Source: Rhodoferax sp. (lineage in GTDB: Bacteria; Pseudomonadota; Gammaproteobacteria; Burkholderiales; Burkholderiaceae_C). From it: a DNA stretch of 64,000 nt. A program made the translations under genes and the position numbers. The stretch lies in the NCBI RefSeq assembly GCF_013297935.1, contig NZ_JAAFIX010000003.1, positions 124,001 through 188,000 on the forward strand, read 5' to 3'. Of this stretch, positions 16,775-27,565 are shown piece by piece. Positions within the stretch are counted from its first letter, which is position 1; every line of letters begins with the position of its first letter. Below the pieces are notes generated by a model, which was given only the letters and a program-made list of their open reading frames with translations, did no database searches and was not told where the DNA came from.

Positions 16775-17866
16775 TTAGCTGTTTTTGCTGATGGTGATGG
16801 TCGGGAACTTGCTGGAGAAGTCTTTGGACTGGGCTGCAATCTTGATTGCGACTTGGCGTGCAATGCCTTTGTAGAGACCCGCCACCTCGCTGTCAGGTGC
16901 GGCTACCACCGTTGGTGTGCCGCTGTCGGCTTGCTCGCGGATGTGCAGGGCAAGCGGCAAGGCGCCCAGGTAGTCCATGCCATAGCCGGCCGCCATTTTC
17001 TTGCCGCCATCGGCCCCGAAAATGTGCTCCACATGGCCGCAGTTGCTGCACACGTGCACTGCCATGTTTTCCACAATGCCGAGAATCGGCACACCCACCT
17101 TCTCGAACATCTTGATGCCTTTTTTGGCGTCCAGCAGCGCAATGTCTTGCGGCGTGGTCACCACCACGGCGCCTGTCAAGGGAACCCGCTGGCTCAGGGT
17201 GAGCTGAATATCGCCGGTGCCCGGGGGCATATCCACGATGAGGTAGTCCAGGTCTTTCCAGTTGGTCTGGCGCAGCAACTGCTCCAGAGCCTGCGTGGCC
17301 ATGGGGCCGCGCCAGATCATGGCCTGGTCGCCATCCACCAGAAAACCGATAGACATAACCTGCACGCCATGGTTTTCCATAGGCTCCATGGTCTTGCCGT
17401 CGGTAGTGTCGGGGCGGCCTTCAATCCCCATCATCATGGGTTGGCTGGGGCCGTAAATGTCTGCATCGAGTATGCCCACCCGTGCGCCCTCGGCGGCCAA
17501 GGCCAGTGCCAGGTTGGCCGCGGTGGTGCTCTTGCCCACACCGCCCTTGCCGGACGCCACAGCCACAATGTTTTTCACCCCCGGCAACAACTGCACACCA
17601 CGCTGCACCGCATGGGGCACGATGTTGAGCTTGGGAGAAACAGTGACGGATCCTACGCCCGTCACAGCGCTGGCAGCACGGGTAACCAGCTCTACCAACA
17701 CCGGCCATTGGCTCTTGGCGGGGTAGCCCAGCTCCAAGTCGAGGTGTACATCAGCGCCTTGCAGCTTGATGTTTTTGAATGCTTTGGCACTGGCAAAAGT
17801 TGCGCCGGTGTTCGGGTCCATCAGGCTCTGCAGGGCCTGGGTAATGTCTTTTTCGGTAAACGCCAT
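16775..17866 (-). CDS. apbC: Iron-sulfur cluster carrier ATPase ApbC/Mrp
   Basis: 363 residues from the ATG at 17866, preceded by AGGAG. The N-terminal ~90 residues form a MIP18/DUF59 domain, followed by a P-loop ATPase with the deviant Walker A GKGGVGKSTTAANLALALA, the WRGPMATQALEQLL segment, VDMPPGTGDIQLTL, and a C-terminal cluster-binding C-x-x-C (VCSNCGHVEHIFG). It binds a 4Fe-4S cluster transiently and delivers it to apo-proteins. It lies two genes upstream of an Fe-S-rich formate dehydrogenase, though Mrp is a general housekeeping factor. Confidence 0.95.
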   Translation of the reverse strand: MAFTEKDITQALQSLMDPNTGATFASAKAFKNIKLQGADVHLDLELGYPAKSQWPVLVELVTRAASAVTGVGSVTVSPKLNIVPHAVQRGVQLLPGVKNIVAVASGKGGVGKSTTAANLALALAAEGARVGILDADIYGPSQPMMMGIEGRPDTTDGKTMEPMENHGVQVMSIGFLVDGDQAMIWRGPMATQALEQLLRQTNWKDLDYLIVDMPPGTGDIQLTLSQRVPLTGAVVVTTPQDIALLDAKKGIKMFEKVGVPILGIVENMAVHVCSNCGHVEHIFGADGGKKMAAGYGMDYLGALPLALHIREQADSGTPTVVAAPDSEVAGLYKGIARQVAIKIAAQSKDFSSKFPTITISKNS

Positions 17867-17997
17867 AAAAACTCCTGAATCGGGAGAGTCTATCCAAGGG
17901 GGCATACCCGCGGCAGGCAGAGGTGGAATCGGCATGCATTAAATCGAGGGTTAACACCGCACACTTTTCTATTTACAAGCCCGGCAGGCTTTTCATA

Positions 17998-19284
17998 ATG
18001 AGCAACATGAGTGCTGCCATGCCCACCGTCCCCATGACCGGCCTGCTGTTGACCGGGGGCGGTGCGCGCGCCGCCTACCAGGTGGGTGTTCTGGAGGCCA
18101 TTGCCGACCTGCGGCTGGCCTGCGGTGCCGGCGGGCAGCCCAACCCCTTTCCTATCATTGCCGGCACCTCGGCCGGGGCCATCAATGCGTCGGCCTTGGC
18201 CTGCGGCTCAGATGATTTCGATGGCGCGGTCCGCAAAATCGCCCACACCTGGAAGAACTTTCATGCGCACGATGTGTACCGCGCCGACCACCTGAGCATG
18301 CTACGCTCCGGCGCGACCTGGATCACGCTGCTCTCACTGGGCTGGGTGCTGGCCAAATGGCGGCGGGTCAAGCCCCGGTCCTTGCTGGACAACAGCCCTC
18401 TGGGTGAACTGCTTAAAGGCCTGGTGCCGCTGGAGCGCCTGCCGGATCTGGTGCGCCGGGGGCACTTGCAAGCGCTGGCGGTGACCGCATCGAGTTACAG
18501 CACCGGCGACCACGTGACGTTTTTTGAGGGCGACAAGCGCCTCATGCCGTGGTTCCGCACCCAGCGCTTTGCGGTGCGGGATCGCATCACCCACGATCAC
18601 CTGCTCGCCTCCAGCGCGATTCCGTTTGTGTTTCCCGCTACCCAGTTGCACATCAACGGCCGTGATGAATACTTTGGTGACGGCTCTATGCGTCAGAGTG
18701 CACCGGTAGCACCCGCTATTCATTTAGGAGCAGAGCGCGTCCTGGTGATCGGGGCCGGGCGCATGCACGAGCCCAAAGAAGAAGCTCACTTACACACCAC
18801 CAGCAGCTACCCCAGCATTGCCCAGATCGCGGGCCATGCCTTATCGAATATCTTTTTGGATGCTCTGGCGGTGGATGTAGAGCGGGTGCAACGCATCAAC
18901 CAGACCATCAAACTGGTTCCTGAGGAACTGCGCAAAGGCAGCGCCTTGCGCCCGGTCGAGCTGCTGGTCATTGCGCCTAGCCAACGGCTGGATGCCGTGG
19001 CCTCACGCCATGTGGGCGACCTGCCCCATGCCGTGCGCACCATGCTGGGCGGTGTGGGCGTGTCGTCGGCCAAGGCCGACGTGAAAGGTGCCGCACTAGC
19101 CAGCTACTTGCTGTTTGAGAGCGGGTACACCACCGAGCTCATGGCCCTGGGCTACGCGGACGCCCAAAAGCAGCGCGCCGAAGTCTGCAAGTTCTTCGGC
19201 TGGAGCGACCCCGCCGCCGGTGACCCGGAGCCAGGGGACACCGGATTTGTGGATCGGCGGGTCGACCCGCTGCGCCTGCGCTAA
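17998..19284 (+). CDS. Patatin-like phospholipase
   Basis: 428 residues from the ATG at 17998. The patatin triad elements are visible: the oxyanion loop GGGARAAYQVG (residues 20-30), the nucleophile elbow GTSAG with Ser58, and Asp228 in GDGS. The family hydrolyses acyl esters of phospholipids or triglycerides. The C-terminal third (about residues 290-428) is specific to a bacterial subgroup and lacks membrane or barrel features, so a cytosolic or peripheral enzyme is likely. It is transcribed divergently from apbC across 131 bp. Confidence 0.9.
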   Translation: MSNMSAAMPTVPMTGLLLTGGGARAAYQVGVLEAIADLRLACGAGGQPNPFPIIAGTSAGAINASALACGSDDFDGAVRKIAHTWKNFHAHDVYRADHLSMLRSGATWITLLSLGWVLAKWRRVKPRSLLDNSPLGELLKGLVPLERLPDLVRRGHLQALAVTASSYSTGDHVTFFEGDKRLMPWFRTQRFAVRDRITHDHLLASSAIPFVFPATQLHINGRDEYFGDGSMRQSAPVAPAIHLGAERVLVIGAGRMHEPKEEAHLHTTSSYPSIAQIAGHALSNIFLDALAVDVERVQRINQTIKLVPEELRKGSALRPVELLVIAPSQRLDAVASRHVGDLPHAVRTMLGGVGVSSAKADVKGAALASYLLFESGYTTELMALGYADAQKQRAEVCKFFGWSDPAAGDPEPGDTGFVDRRVDPLRLR

Positions 19285-19289
19285 AAGGG

Positions 19290-20225
19290 CTAGTCCAACT
19301 GCGGGCAGCCCGGCGGCAAGCGGGGCATGCCCTCGTTGCTCGTGTGATCTGCCAAAAAGTCCAAAAAACGCCGCACCGCAGGCACCATGCCCCGCCGTGA
19401 GGGATACACCGCATGAAAGATACCGCGTGGCGGCGCCCAGCCGGGCAACACGTGCACGAGCCGCCCCTGCTCCAACTCACGGCGGCACATGTAGTCGGGG
19501 AGAAAACACATTCCCGTGCCCTGCAAGGCAGCAAATTTAAGGGTGAGCAAGTCATCCGCCACGTAGCGGGGCTCATGCACCAGCGTATGAACCGCACCGC
19601 CCGGGCCGTGAAGGACCAGGGTGGCACGCCCGTCGATTGCGGCCATAGCAACGGTGTCCATCCGCGCGAGCTCTTCAATGGATGCCGGGCGCCCTTGGCG
19701 CTCCAACAGGAGCGGGCTGGCCACCAACACCGTAGTGGACTCGCCCAGCCTTTTCACCACGAGGCTGCCACTCTCATCCAGGGTGGTGCGCACACGCAGT
19801 GCCACATCGACGCCCTCCTCCACCAGGTCCACCACACGGTTGCTGATGCGCATGTCCACCTTCACTTGGGGGTGCCGCGCCAGAAACAGGGCCATGATGG
19901 GCCCCACAGTGCTTTGCGCTAACGTGACCGGGCAGGCCACGCGGATGGTGCCCCTTGGCTCAGTCTGCACTTGTTCCATGGCGTGCGCGGCCGCCTCTGC
20001 GGCATCCCGCACCGCAAGACAGTGGCGCAGATAGACCTCGCCCACTTGGGTTAAGGACAACTTGCGTGTGGTGCGCTGCAGCAGTCGCACGCCCAAGCGA
20101 TCCTCCAGCTCTGCGACCCGGCGCGACAGCTTGGACTTGGGCTGCCCCAGGTGCCGCCCCGCAGCGGCAAAGCCGCCGTGCTCCACCACCTCGGCGAAGT
20201 ACAGCATGTCGTTGGTATCTTGCAT
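19290..20225 (-). CDS. LysR family transcriptional regulator of azoR
   Basis: 311 residues: N-terminal HTH (GGFAAAGRHLGQPKSKLSRRVAELEDRLG) and a LysR substrate-binding domain (GTIRVACPVTLAQ, VDVALRVR, LPDYMCRRELEQGRLVHVLP). It is divergent from azoR, the usual layout for regulators of quinone or azo stress reductases. A 22-bp palindrome lies 11 bp upstream of its start codon, which suggests autorepression plus control of azoR. The inducer is unknown, with quinones or electrophiles likely from family precedent. Confidence 0.9.
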   Translation of the reverse strand: MQDTNDMLYFAEVVEHGGFAAAGRHLGQPKSKLSRRVAELEDRLGVRLLQRTTRKLSLTQVGEVYLRHCLAVRDAAEAAAHAMEQVQTEPRGTIRVACPVTLAQSTVGPIMALFLARHPQVKVDMRISNRVVDLVEEGVDVALRVRTTLDESGSLVVKRLGESTTVLVASPLLLERQGRPASIEELARMDTVAMAAIDGRATLVLHGPGGAVHTLVHEPRYVADDLLTLKFAALQGTGMCFLPDYMCRRELEQGRLVHVLPGWAPPRGIFHAVYPSRRGMVPAVRRFLDFLADHTSNEGMPRLPPGCPQLD

Positions 20226-20236
20226 CTCAGCGCCCT

Positions 20237-20258
20237 ATTGTTCTGAATTCAGGACAAT
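20237..20258. promoter_or_regulatory. Palindromic operator between LysR gene and azoR
   Basis: A 22-bp near-perfect palindrome with arms ATTGTTCTGAA and TTCAGGACAAT (one mismatched pair). It contains the AT-rich centre and length typical of LysR sites. It lies in the 113-bp divergent gap, next to the regulator start and 81 bp before the azoR start codon. Confidence 0.75.
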
Positions 20259-20338
20259 CTAACGCAAAGTTGCTTACTTATCAAACATTCGCTTATTCAT
20301 GACACTAGTCACATCGAACCACCCCCTGAAAGATCTGT

Positions 20339-20953
20339 ATGAAACTCTTGCACATTGACTCCAGCATCCTGAGCGGCAACTCTGTATCCCGCCAACTGAC
20401 CAAAGACACCGTGGCCAATTGGATCAGCAAACACCCCGCCACCACGGTGGACTACCTGGACCTGGCCGTAGACACCCCCAACCACCTGTCCGCCGAATCC
20501 CTGGGCTTTCGCATGCCCGCCGGCTCCGCAGACCTGAGCGACGCGCAAAAGCGTGAAAACGCAGTGTCTGAAGCGTTGGTGAGCCAGTTTTTGGCCGCCG
20601 ATGTGATCGTGGTGGGCGCTCCGCTCTACAACTTCAGCATTCCCAGCCAGCTGAAATCATGGATTGACCGCATCGCCCAAGCCGGCCGCACCTTCACCTA
20701 CACCGAAACGGGCCCCAAAGGCCTGGCTGGCGGCAAGACCGTGATCGTGGCCTCCACCCGTGGCGGCGTGTACTCCACCAACGACTGGGGCCGTGCCGCT
20801 GAGCACCAAGAAAGCTACCTGCAAACCGTGTTCGGTTTCCTAGGCATCACCGACGTGCGCTTTGTGCGCGCCGAAAGTGTGGCCATGGGCGACGCGAAGA
20901 AGGCGGAAGCTTTGACAGAAGCGGCAAATGACATAGCCAAGCTGGCGGCTTAA
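20339..20953 (+). CDS. azoR: FMN-dependent NADH:quinone oxidoreductase / azoreductase AzoR
   Basis: 204 residues, a flavodoxin-like fold. The N-terminal FMN phosphate loop is [17 protein letters not shown]. It also has [19 protein letters not shown], and the flavin-contacting TRGGVYS segment near residue 140. It reduces quinones and azo dyes with NAD(P)H and is normally induced by electrophile stress. It is probably controlled by the adjacent LysR protein, and is a single-gene unit ended by a terminator 43 bp downstream. Confidence 0.95.
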   Translation: MKLLHIDSSILSGNSVSRQLTKDTVANWISKHPATTVDYLDLAVDTPNHLSAESLGFRMPAGSADLSDAQKRENAVSEALVSQFLAADVIVVGAPLYNFSIPSQLKSWIDRIAQAGRTFTYTETGPKGLAGGKTVIVASTRGGVYSTNDWGRAAEHQESYLQTVFGFLGITDVRFVRAESVAMGDAKKAEALTEAANDIAKLAA

Positions 20954-20995
20954 TCAGCTTCACTACAGTGCCCGCTGGGCGCTGCCCCAAAAACT

Positions 20996-21020
20996 AAGCC
21001 CGGTTCTGCCGGGCTTTGTT
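20996..21020 (+). terminator. Rho-independent terminator after azoR
   Basis: Arms AAGCCCGG / CCGGGCTT with a 5-nt loop (TTCTG), followed by TTGTTGC. It ends azoR and also lies at the 3' side of the convergent gene at 21070. Confidence 0.85.
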
Positions 21021-21069
21021 GCTATCCATCTTCAGTCACCGCACCATCCGGCGGCTGACCAGCCCAGCA

Positions 21070-22377
21070 TCAATAAAGTTCTTTGAACCCGATGATGACC
21101 AAGTGGTAGCCACTGTCACCGGTCAAGTGTGCTTCGTCGTAACGATGCATGCTGGCCATGGTGGGGTGGTACACCTCGACCAACTGAGTTTCATGCGCAT
21201 GGGCTGCGCCATTCGCCGCATGCCCTGCAAGCAACTTGGGCGCTACGGGGTTCAGTGCAGTGGGCGCCTTGCCTGGTGCCGCATACCCCGGCACATTGAC
21301 TTGTCCCGGCGTGGGTTGGGGCGCCGTAATTTGCCCCGCCGTAGGCACAGGGCCTTGGCCTGCCAGCCCCGGTGCATTCACGGGTGTAGGAACCAGACCA
21401 GGGGCAGCCAGACCGGGTGTGCCACCCGGCGTGGGGGCCAGCACAGGTGCTTTGACCTGCAAAGGGACGGGCACTGTCTGCGCAATTTGTTGCGGCACAT
21501 TCACGGGCTGCAGGCGCACCCATCCTTTATTCAGCCCCAGTTGCGTCAAGCTGCCATCCGGGTTGACAGTGGGACCCGCGTACCCGCCATGCTGGACAGC
21601 AACGGATTGAATCTGCAGGAGCGTGGCGTAACTGATCGGTTTTTTATTCAGACCCGACGGATAGAGCGCGGTGTCCCATGCGGGACTCAAATAAAACCAG
21701 CCGTCGGGCGAACCCGTGGTGGGGGGAACCAGTGCGGCCTGCGCGGTAGGCACCAGGCCAGGGGCCACCAGCCCCGGCGTATTCACAGGTGTAGGAATCA
21801 GCGCAGGGGCAGCCAGACCGGGCGTGCCACCCGGCGTAGGAGCCAGCGTGGGGGCTACCACCTGTAAGGCAGGTGGAACCGCCTGTACCACCTGCTGTGG
21901 AATGTTCACTGCTTGCAATCGCACCCAACCCTGTTGCACACCACGAGGGGTTAAGCTGCCATCAGGATTGACATTTGGCCCTTTATAACCCGGAAGTTGG
22001 GCGGCGCGCGCTTGAATCATAAGCATCCAAGCGTAAGTAATTGGGCGCGAGCCCAAACCAGAAGGGTTGCGCGTCAAATCGGCCGAGTGCGGAAGGTAGA
22101 ACCACCCATCAGGCGAATCCTGTACCGTTGGCCCGGCGGTAGATGGCGCTGGCTGGGCCGCCACGGCACCCAGCGAAACAACGCCGCCCACAGGCGTAAC
22201 GTCCCCCACATCACCCGTTGGCAAGGGCTTGCCCAATTTGACCTGGCGGTCTACCTGGTTCGCAACGGTACTAGGACACAGCTTGCCGCTTTTGGCCACG
22301 CAGGCCCAGGCGGAAGGCGCGATGGCGCTGGTCAACCCCAAGACCAACCAAGACAGTTTCAGAGACTTTAGATTCAT
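21070..22377 (-). CDS. Exported proline-rich protein with a duplicated DGWFYL domain, candidate TpsB partner
   Basis: 435 residues from the ATG at 22377, preceded by GAGGGG. I do not recognise the family. A signal peptide (~26 residues, ending SAWA) precedes a short cysteine-containing segment (CVAKSGKLCPSTV). Two ~125-residue units follow. Each opens SPDGWFYL, continues NPSGL or YPSGL, then VNPDGSLT, GWVRLQ-VN-PQQ, and closes with a Pro/Gly/Ala-rich tract (LAPTPGGTPGLAAP, PTPVN-PGL). The last ~85 residues are more Pro/Ala/His-rich and end HRYDEAHLTGDSGYHLVIIG. No haemagglutinin-type TPS domain is visible. Starting 11 bp after a TpsB-like transporter gene, it is the obvious candidate cargo or partner. 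Function unknown. Confidence 0.75.
   Translation of the reverse strand: MNLKSLKLSWLVLGLTSAIAPSAWACVAKSGKLCPSTVANQVDRQVKLGKPLPTGDVGDVTPVGGVVSLGAVAAQPAPSTAGPTVQDSPDGWFYLPHSADLTRNPSGLGSRPITYAWMLMIQARAAQLPGYKGPNVNPDGSLTPRGVQQGWVRLQAVNIPQQVVQAVPPALQVVAPTLAPTPGGTPGLAAPALIPTPVNTPGLVAPGLVPTAQAALVPPTTGSPDGWFYLSPAWDTALYPSGLNKKPISYATLLQIQSVAVQHGGYAGPTVNPDGSLTQLGLNKGWVRLQPVNVPQQIAQTVPVPLQVKAPVLAPTPGGTPGLAAPGLVPTPVNAPGLAGQGPVPTAGQITAPQPTPGQVNVPGYAAPGKAPTALNPVAPKLLAGHAANGAAHAHETQLVEVYHPTMASMHRYDEAHLTGDSGYHLVIIGFKELY
21340..22121. repeat. Large internal tandem duplication in the TpsB-partner gene
   Basis: Two units of roughly 380 bp (about 22121-21730 and 21717-21340) encode collinear, closely similar protein units, each made of a DGWFYL/NPDGSLT domain and a proline-rich tract. 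The Pro-rich parts (PTPGGTPGLAAP, PTPVN) are nearly identical between units, while the globular parts have diverged more. Confidence 0.75.
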
Positions 22378-22388
22378 CGCAGTGCCCC

Positions 22389-23960
22389 TCAAAACTTATA
22401 GACCATTTGTGCCCACGCGTGCATGGTGGCCGAGCCGTCGAGCAGGTTGGCAGGAATCGTGTTGTTGACTTGCCAGCCGATGGCGCTGCGCAGCTCAAAC
22501 GACTGCCACTGCTGACTAAAGCCCACCCCAGCAGACTGCAGTGTGTAAGACTCATCTGAAACGCCGGGAACCACCACATTGCCGACATACTGCTTGGCAT
22601 GCGTAGTCAGCTGGCCGTAGTCGTAAAACAAAGACCATTGCTGTCGTCCTCCCAGGGGCGCCCAGGCCGCGTTGTACCGCACATCCCAATGCACGCGATA
22701 GCCCTTGTCACCCAACAGCGCACCGCTGTGGTAGCCCGCAAAATTGTTCGCCCCACCAAAGGACATGGACTGGCTGCTGTCCATGTGCTTGGATGCAAGC
22801 TGCCCCGTCAGTTCAACGTAGGTTTGCCAATTGCCGGTGATGTGCTGCAACCGCGAGGCTTGCCACACCAAACGGGAGAAGTTGCCTGCGGTTTGCGCAG
22901 TGTCCAGGTCATCTTGTTTGTATGTTGCGTAGCCATCCAGATCGACATTGCCAAAGATACCTTCCAGGCTCAACCGGCTGGTGCCTCCCCCGCCTAGGCC
23001 GTCAATGCGGTCTCCGGACAGCTTGGCGTGGAAGGTATTGACGAAGCGGTCCGTGACCGTACCGGTGTTGTTTTCGTCATTGAGATGCTCACGACCCACG
23101 CGAATTTCAGAATATAGATTGCTGCTGCGGGAGCGAACAAAGGGGTAGCTCATATACGCGCTGAGCTTTTGTGAATACCCCCGCAATTGGCTCAGCTGGT
23201 CCGTTTTATAGCCCAGCGCATCCACCGCCATCCCGGCACGCAAACCGGTGCTATTAAGTGGCACGCTGGCATCAACAAAGACAAGGGTGGAGGCCTGATC
23301 GGACACATTGCCACCCAATGAAAAACGCTCACCGCGTCCGAAGGGGCTGTTCACATTAATGGACGCGCCAAGTCGATTTTTTCCCGTGTAGGAACTGCCT
23401 GAGTTGTCCACATAAATCTGTCCGTCCACCAACTTGCCATCGTACGGATAGGACTTGAATTTCGCCTCACCCGGCTGCGCGCCCGGATAGAGCACGTTTT
23501 CAGACCCACTCACACCCGGCAAATCATTGGTCAATAATATGGCGCGCTCGTATTTGTCAGCCCGTAGCGTGCTGCCGGGCTGCAAAGCGCTCTGCAGCTG
23601 GCCCAGAATCACCGCGTCGTTGACCCGGCTGCTAGAGCGCCCCAGCTCAATGCCCTTGTCGGCAAGGCGGCCCTCTACGACCTTCAAGACGATCTCTTTG
23701 CCGCTTTCACTGGCCATGGGGTAGACCTTGGTGGCAAAGGCGCCGGCTTCTCGAAGGCTGTGTTCCAAAACGGGGGCAGCCAAGGCGCAACCAAGGGCTG
23801 GGCCGGCATCCTCAATATGCGGTTGAATCAGCTGCCGCACCGCCTCGTCGGAGAGCTGGGTCGCCCCTTGGACGATACAGCCCTCCATGCGGATATCCGC
23901 TGCATAGGCCGTGCTGGCGACCAGCAAACAGATCGAAGTCGTACTCAGTAATTTTTTCAT
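22389..23960 (-). CDS. TpsB/ShlB-type outer-membrane transporter
   Basis: 523 residues from the ATG at 23960; the frame is open further upstream but the signal peptide (MKKLLSTTSICLLVAS, cleaved after AYAA) fixes the start. A POTRA-like region follows (VQGATQLSDEAVRQLIQ; VLKVVEGRLADKGIELG; RAILLTNDLPGV), then a haemolysin-activator-type barrel with alternating strands ending in ...WAQMVYKF, the C-terminal Phe used for outer-membrane insertion. The loop L6 region reads FAGYHSGALLGDKGY, where the family normally has VRG(Y/F); the arginine is missing. It should translocate or insert a partner protein, probably the product of the next gene. Confidence 0.85.
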   Translation of the reverse strand: MKKLLSTTSICLLVASTAYAADIRMEGCIVQGATQLSDEAVRQLIQPHIEDAGPALGCALAAPVLEHSLREAGAFATKVYPMASESGKEIVLKVVEGRLADKGIELGRSSSRVNDAVILGQLQSALQPGSTLRADKYERAILLTNDLPGVSGSENVLYPGAQPGEAKFKSYPYDGKLVDGQIYVDNSGSSYTGKNRLGASINVNSPFGRGERFSLGGNVSDQASTLVFVDASVPLNSTGLRAGMAVDALGYKTDQLSQLRGYSQKLSAYMSYPFVRSRSSNLYSEIRVGREHLNDENNTGTVTDRFVNTFHAKLSGDRIDGLGGGGTSRLSLEGIFGNVDLDGYATYKQDDLDTAQTAGNFSRLVWQASRLQHITGNWQTYVELTGQLASKHMDSSQSMSFGGANNFAGYHSGALLGDKGYRVHWDVRYNAAWAPLGGRQQWSLFYDYGQLTTHAKQYVGNVVVPGVSDESYTLQSAGVGFSQQWQSFELRSAIGWQVNNTIPANLLDGSATMHAWAQMVYKF

Positions 23961-24292
23961 ATCGTTGAACCTGCCCCTGTTTTGACACGCGATTTCACCG
24001 ATCCAATTATGCAAGCCTGTGCGACCGGTTTGTTTTGGGGCAGCCTGCCCACAAGCCCCCACATCACTACCTACCAACTGCTTACGACCACCTTGACATC
24101 CCCTTCTCCCAAGCCGCGCCCATCAGGGCTAGCAGCCCATCCGGAATCCGCGTGTCCGTCTTGAAGCTCTGCAACGTTTCCAGCAGGGCCTGCGCAATGC
24201 GCTTCAACACTTCGCGTGGTCGGGTCACACCACACACCTGGGTCCCAAAGTCGACTGTTAGCCGATGCTTCCCAGGAAACTTCAAAAGATCA
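23961..24292. other. 332-bp stretch between the TpsB gene and the PadR gene
   Basis: The half nearest 23961 should hold the promoter of the TpsB operon. The other half contains a weak candidate small ORF (24082-24285, listed separately). No repeat or terminator hairpin was seen. Confidence 0.5.
24082..24285 (-). CDS. Possible 67-residue protein downstream of padR (doubtful)
   Basis: An open frame on the minus strand, with a TTG at 24285 lying 10 nt after a GGAGGGGG tract that overlaps the PadR stop. The product looks protein-like (HRLTVDFGTQVCGVTRPREV; LKRIAQALLETLQSFKTDTR) and carries a plausible amphipathic helix, but I recognise no family. It could equally be a decayed gene end or random open DNA. 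Confidence 0.25.
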   Translation of the reverse strand: MKFPGKHRLTVDFGTQVCGVTRPREVLKRIAQALLETLQSFKTDTRIPDGLLALMGAAWEKGMSRWS

Positions 24293-24829
24293 TTAATCCC
24301 CCTCCAACACCCCCAACGCCTCCCGCGCCCAGGCGATGCTCCCCTCCTCATACATGATACCTTTCTTCAGGATCAGATGCTGCAAGCGCTTGGCGCGCGG
24401 CATCGCGTCGCCCCGCGCAAAATCGCGCGCCTCAATGGCGCGGTAGTGGGTCAGGTGCTCGCTGTGGTGGGCAATGCGCGCGCGCAGCTCGGCGCTTAAA
24501 TCCACCTCGCCCAGCGCGGCATCGGCGCGCAGTTTCACGGTGAACTCATCGCGCAAGTCCATAGGCGCAGAGGGCTCTTGGGTCCAGCGCACCAGCTCGG
24601 CCCGCCCGTCCGGTAGTACCTTGTATTCGCGCTTGCGGGTGGCACCGGCGTCGGGCGCGCTGTCGGACACGATCCAGCCCTTGTCTTCCATGCGGGCCAG
24701 CTCGCGGTAAATCTGCTGGTGCGTGGCGTGCCAGAAGTAACCAATCGACTTGTCAAACCGGCGCGCCAGCTCGTAGCCGGAGGACGGTTTTTCAATCAGC
24801 GAAGTGAGCACGGCATGGGCAAGCGACAT
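24293..24829 (-). CDS. PadR family transcriptional regulator
   Basis: 178 residues: a PadR winged helix (LAHAVLTSLIEKPSSGYELA; THQQIYRELARMEDKGWI; KREYKVLPDGRAEL) and a C-terminal helical dimerisation domain of the Vir type (about residues 95-178). PadR proteins are repressors released by small aromatic or other ligands. It is divergent from the FadH-like gene. Two copies of a 14-bp palindrome in the 138-bp gap are its likely operators, so it probably controls itself and the 24968-28378 pair. Confidence 0.92.
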   Translation of the reverse strand: MSLAHAVLTSLIEKPSSGYELARRFDKSIGYFWHATHQQIYRELARMEDKGWIVSDSAPDAGATRKREYKVLPDGRAELVRWTQEPSAPMDLRDEFTVKLRADAALGEVDLSAELRARIAHHSEHLTHYRAIEARDFARGDAMPRAKRLQHLILKKGIMYEEGSIAWAREALGVLEGD

Positions 24830-24860
24830 CCGGGCAAGTCTAAGGGCAGCACTCTAACTA

Positions 24861-24874
24861 TGCAACCAGTTGCA
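24861..24874. promoter_or_regulatory. PadR operator 1
   Basis: TGCAACCAGTTGCA, a palindrome with a 2-nt centre; its arms extend to TATGCAAC / GTTGCATA. It lies 31 bp upstream of the padR start codon. It is the exact reverse complement of operator 2. Confidence 0.75.
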
Positions 24875-24897
24875 TAAACCTAGCTAGACTTCTACAC

Positions 24898-24911
24898 TGC
24901 AACTGGTTGCA
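24898..24911. promoter_or_regulatory. PadR operator 2
   Basis: TGCAACTGGTTGCA, centred 37 bp from operator 1 (about 3.5 helical turns) and 56 bp before the FadH-like start codon. The same site in opposite orientation suggests one dimer per promoter. Confidence 0.75.
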
Positions 24912-24955
24912 TAGCCGCGCGTGCCTTGGTGCCGCCCGGCCACCCGAACACGTAA

Positions 24956-27475
<2,520 letters not shown>

Positions 27476-27488
27476 TAGTCCCTTTGTA

Positions 27489-27546
27489 CGCTATGGTTTT
27501 GCTAGCTGCTCGCGCATATTCCACGAGGGCTAGCGGCCTAAAACAT
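27489..27546. repeat. Dispersed repeat family A, intergenic copy
   Basis: GCTATGGTTTTGCTAGCTGC, TCGCGCATATTCCACGAGGG, CTAGCGGCCTAAAAC. It fills the 90-bp gap between the FadH-like gene and the isomerase and ends about 20 bp before the next start codon. Confidence 0.85.
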
Positions 27547-27565
27547 CTAAAAACAGGAGATAAGC

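Noticed and set aside
21340..22121. CRISPR array
   Set aside because: The repeats are ~380 bp, coding, and only two; there are no short direct repeats with unique spacers.
21070..22377. Two-partner-secretion TPS domain in the partner protein
   Set aside because: NPDGSLT recalls the NPNGI motif but occurs in both repeat units and the surrounding beta-helix pattern of a TPS domain is absent.
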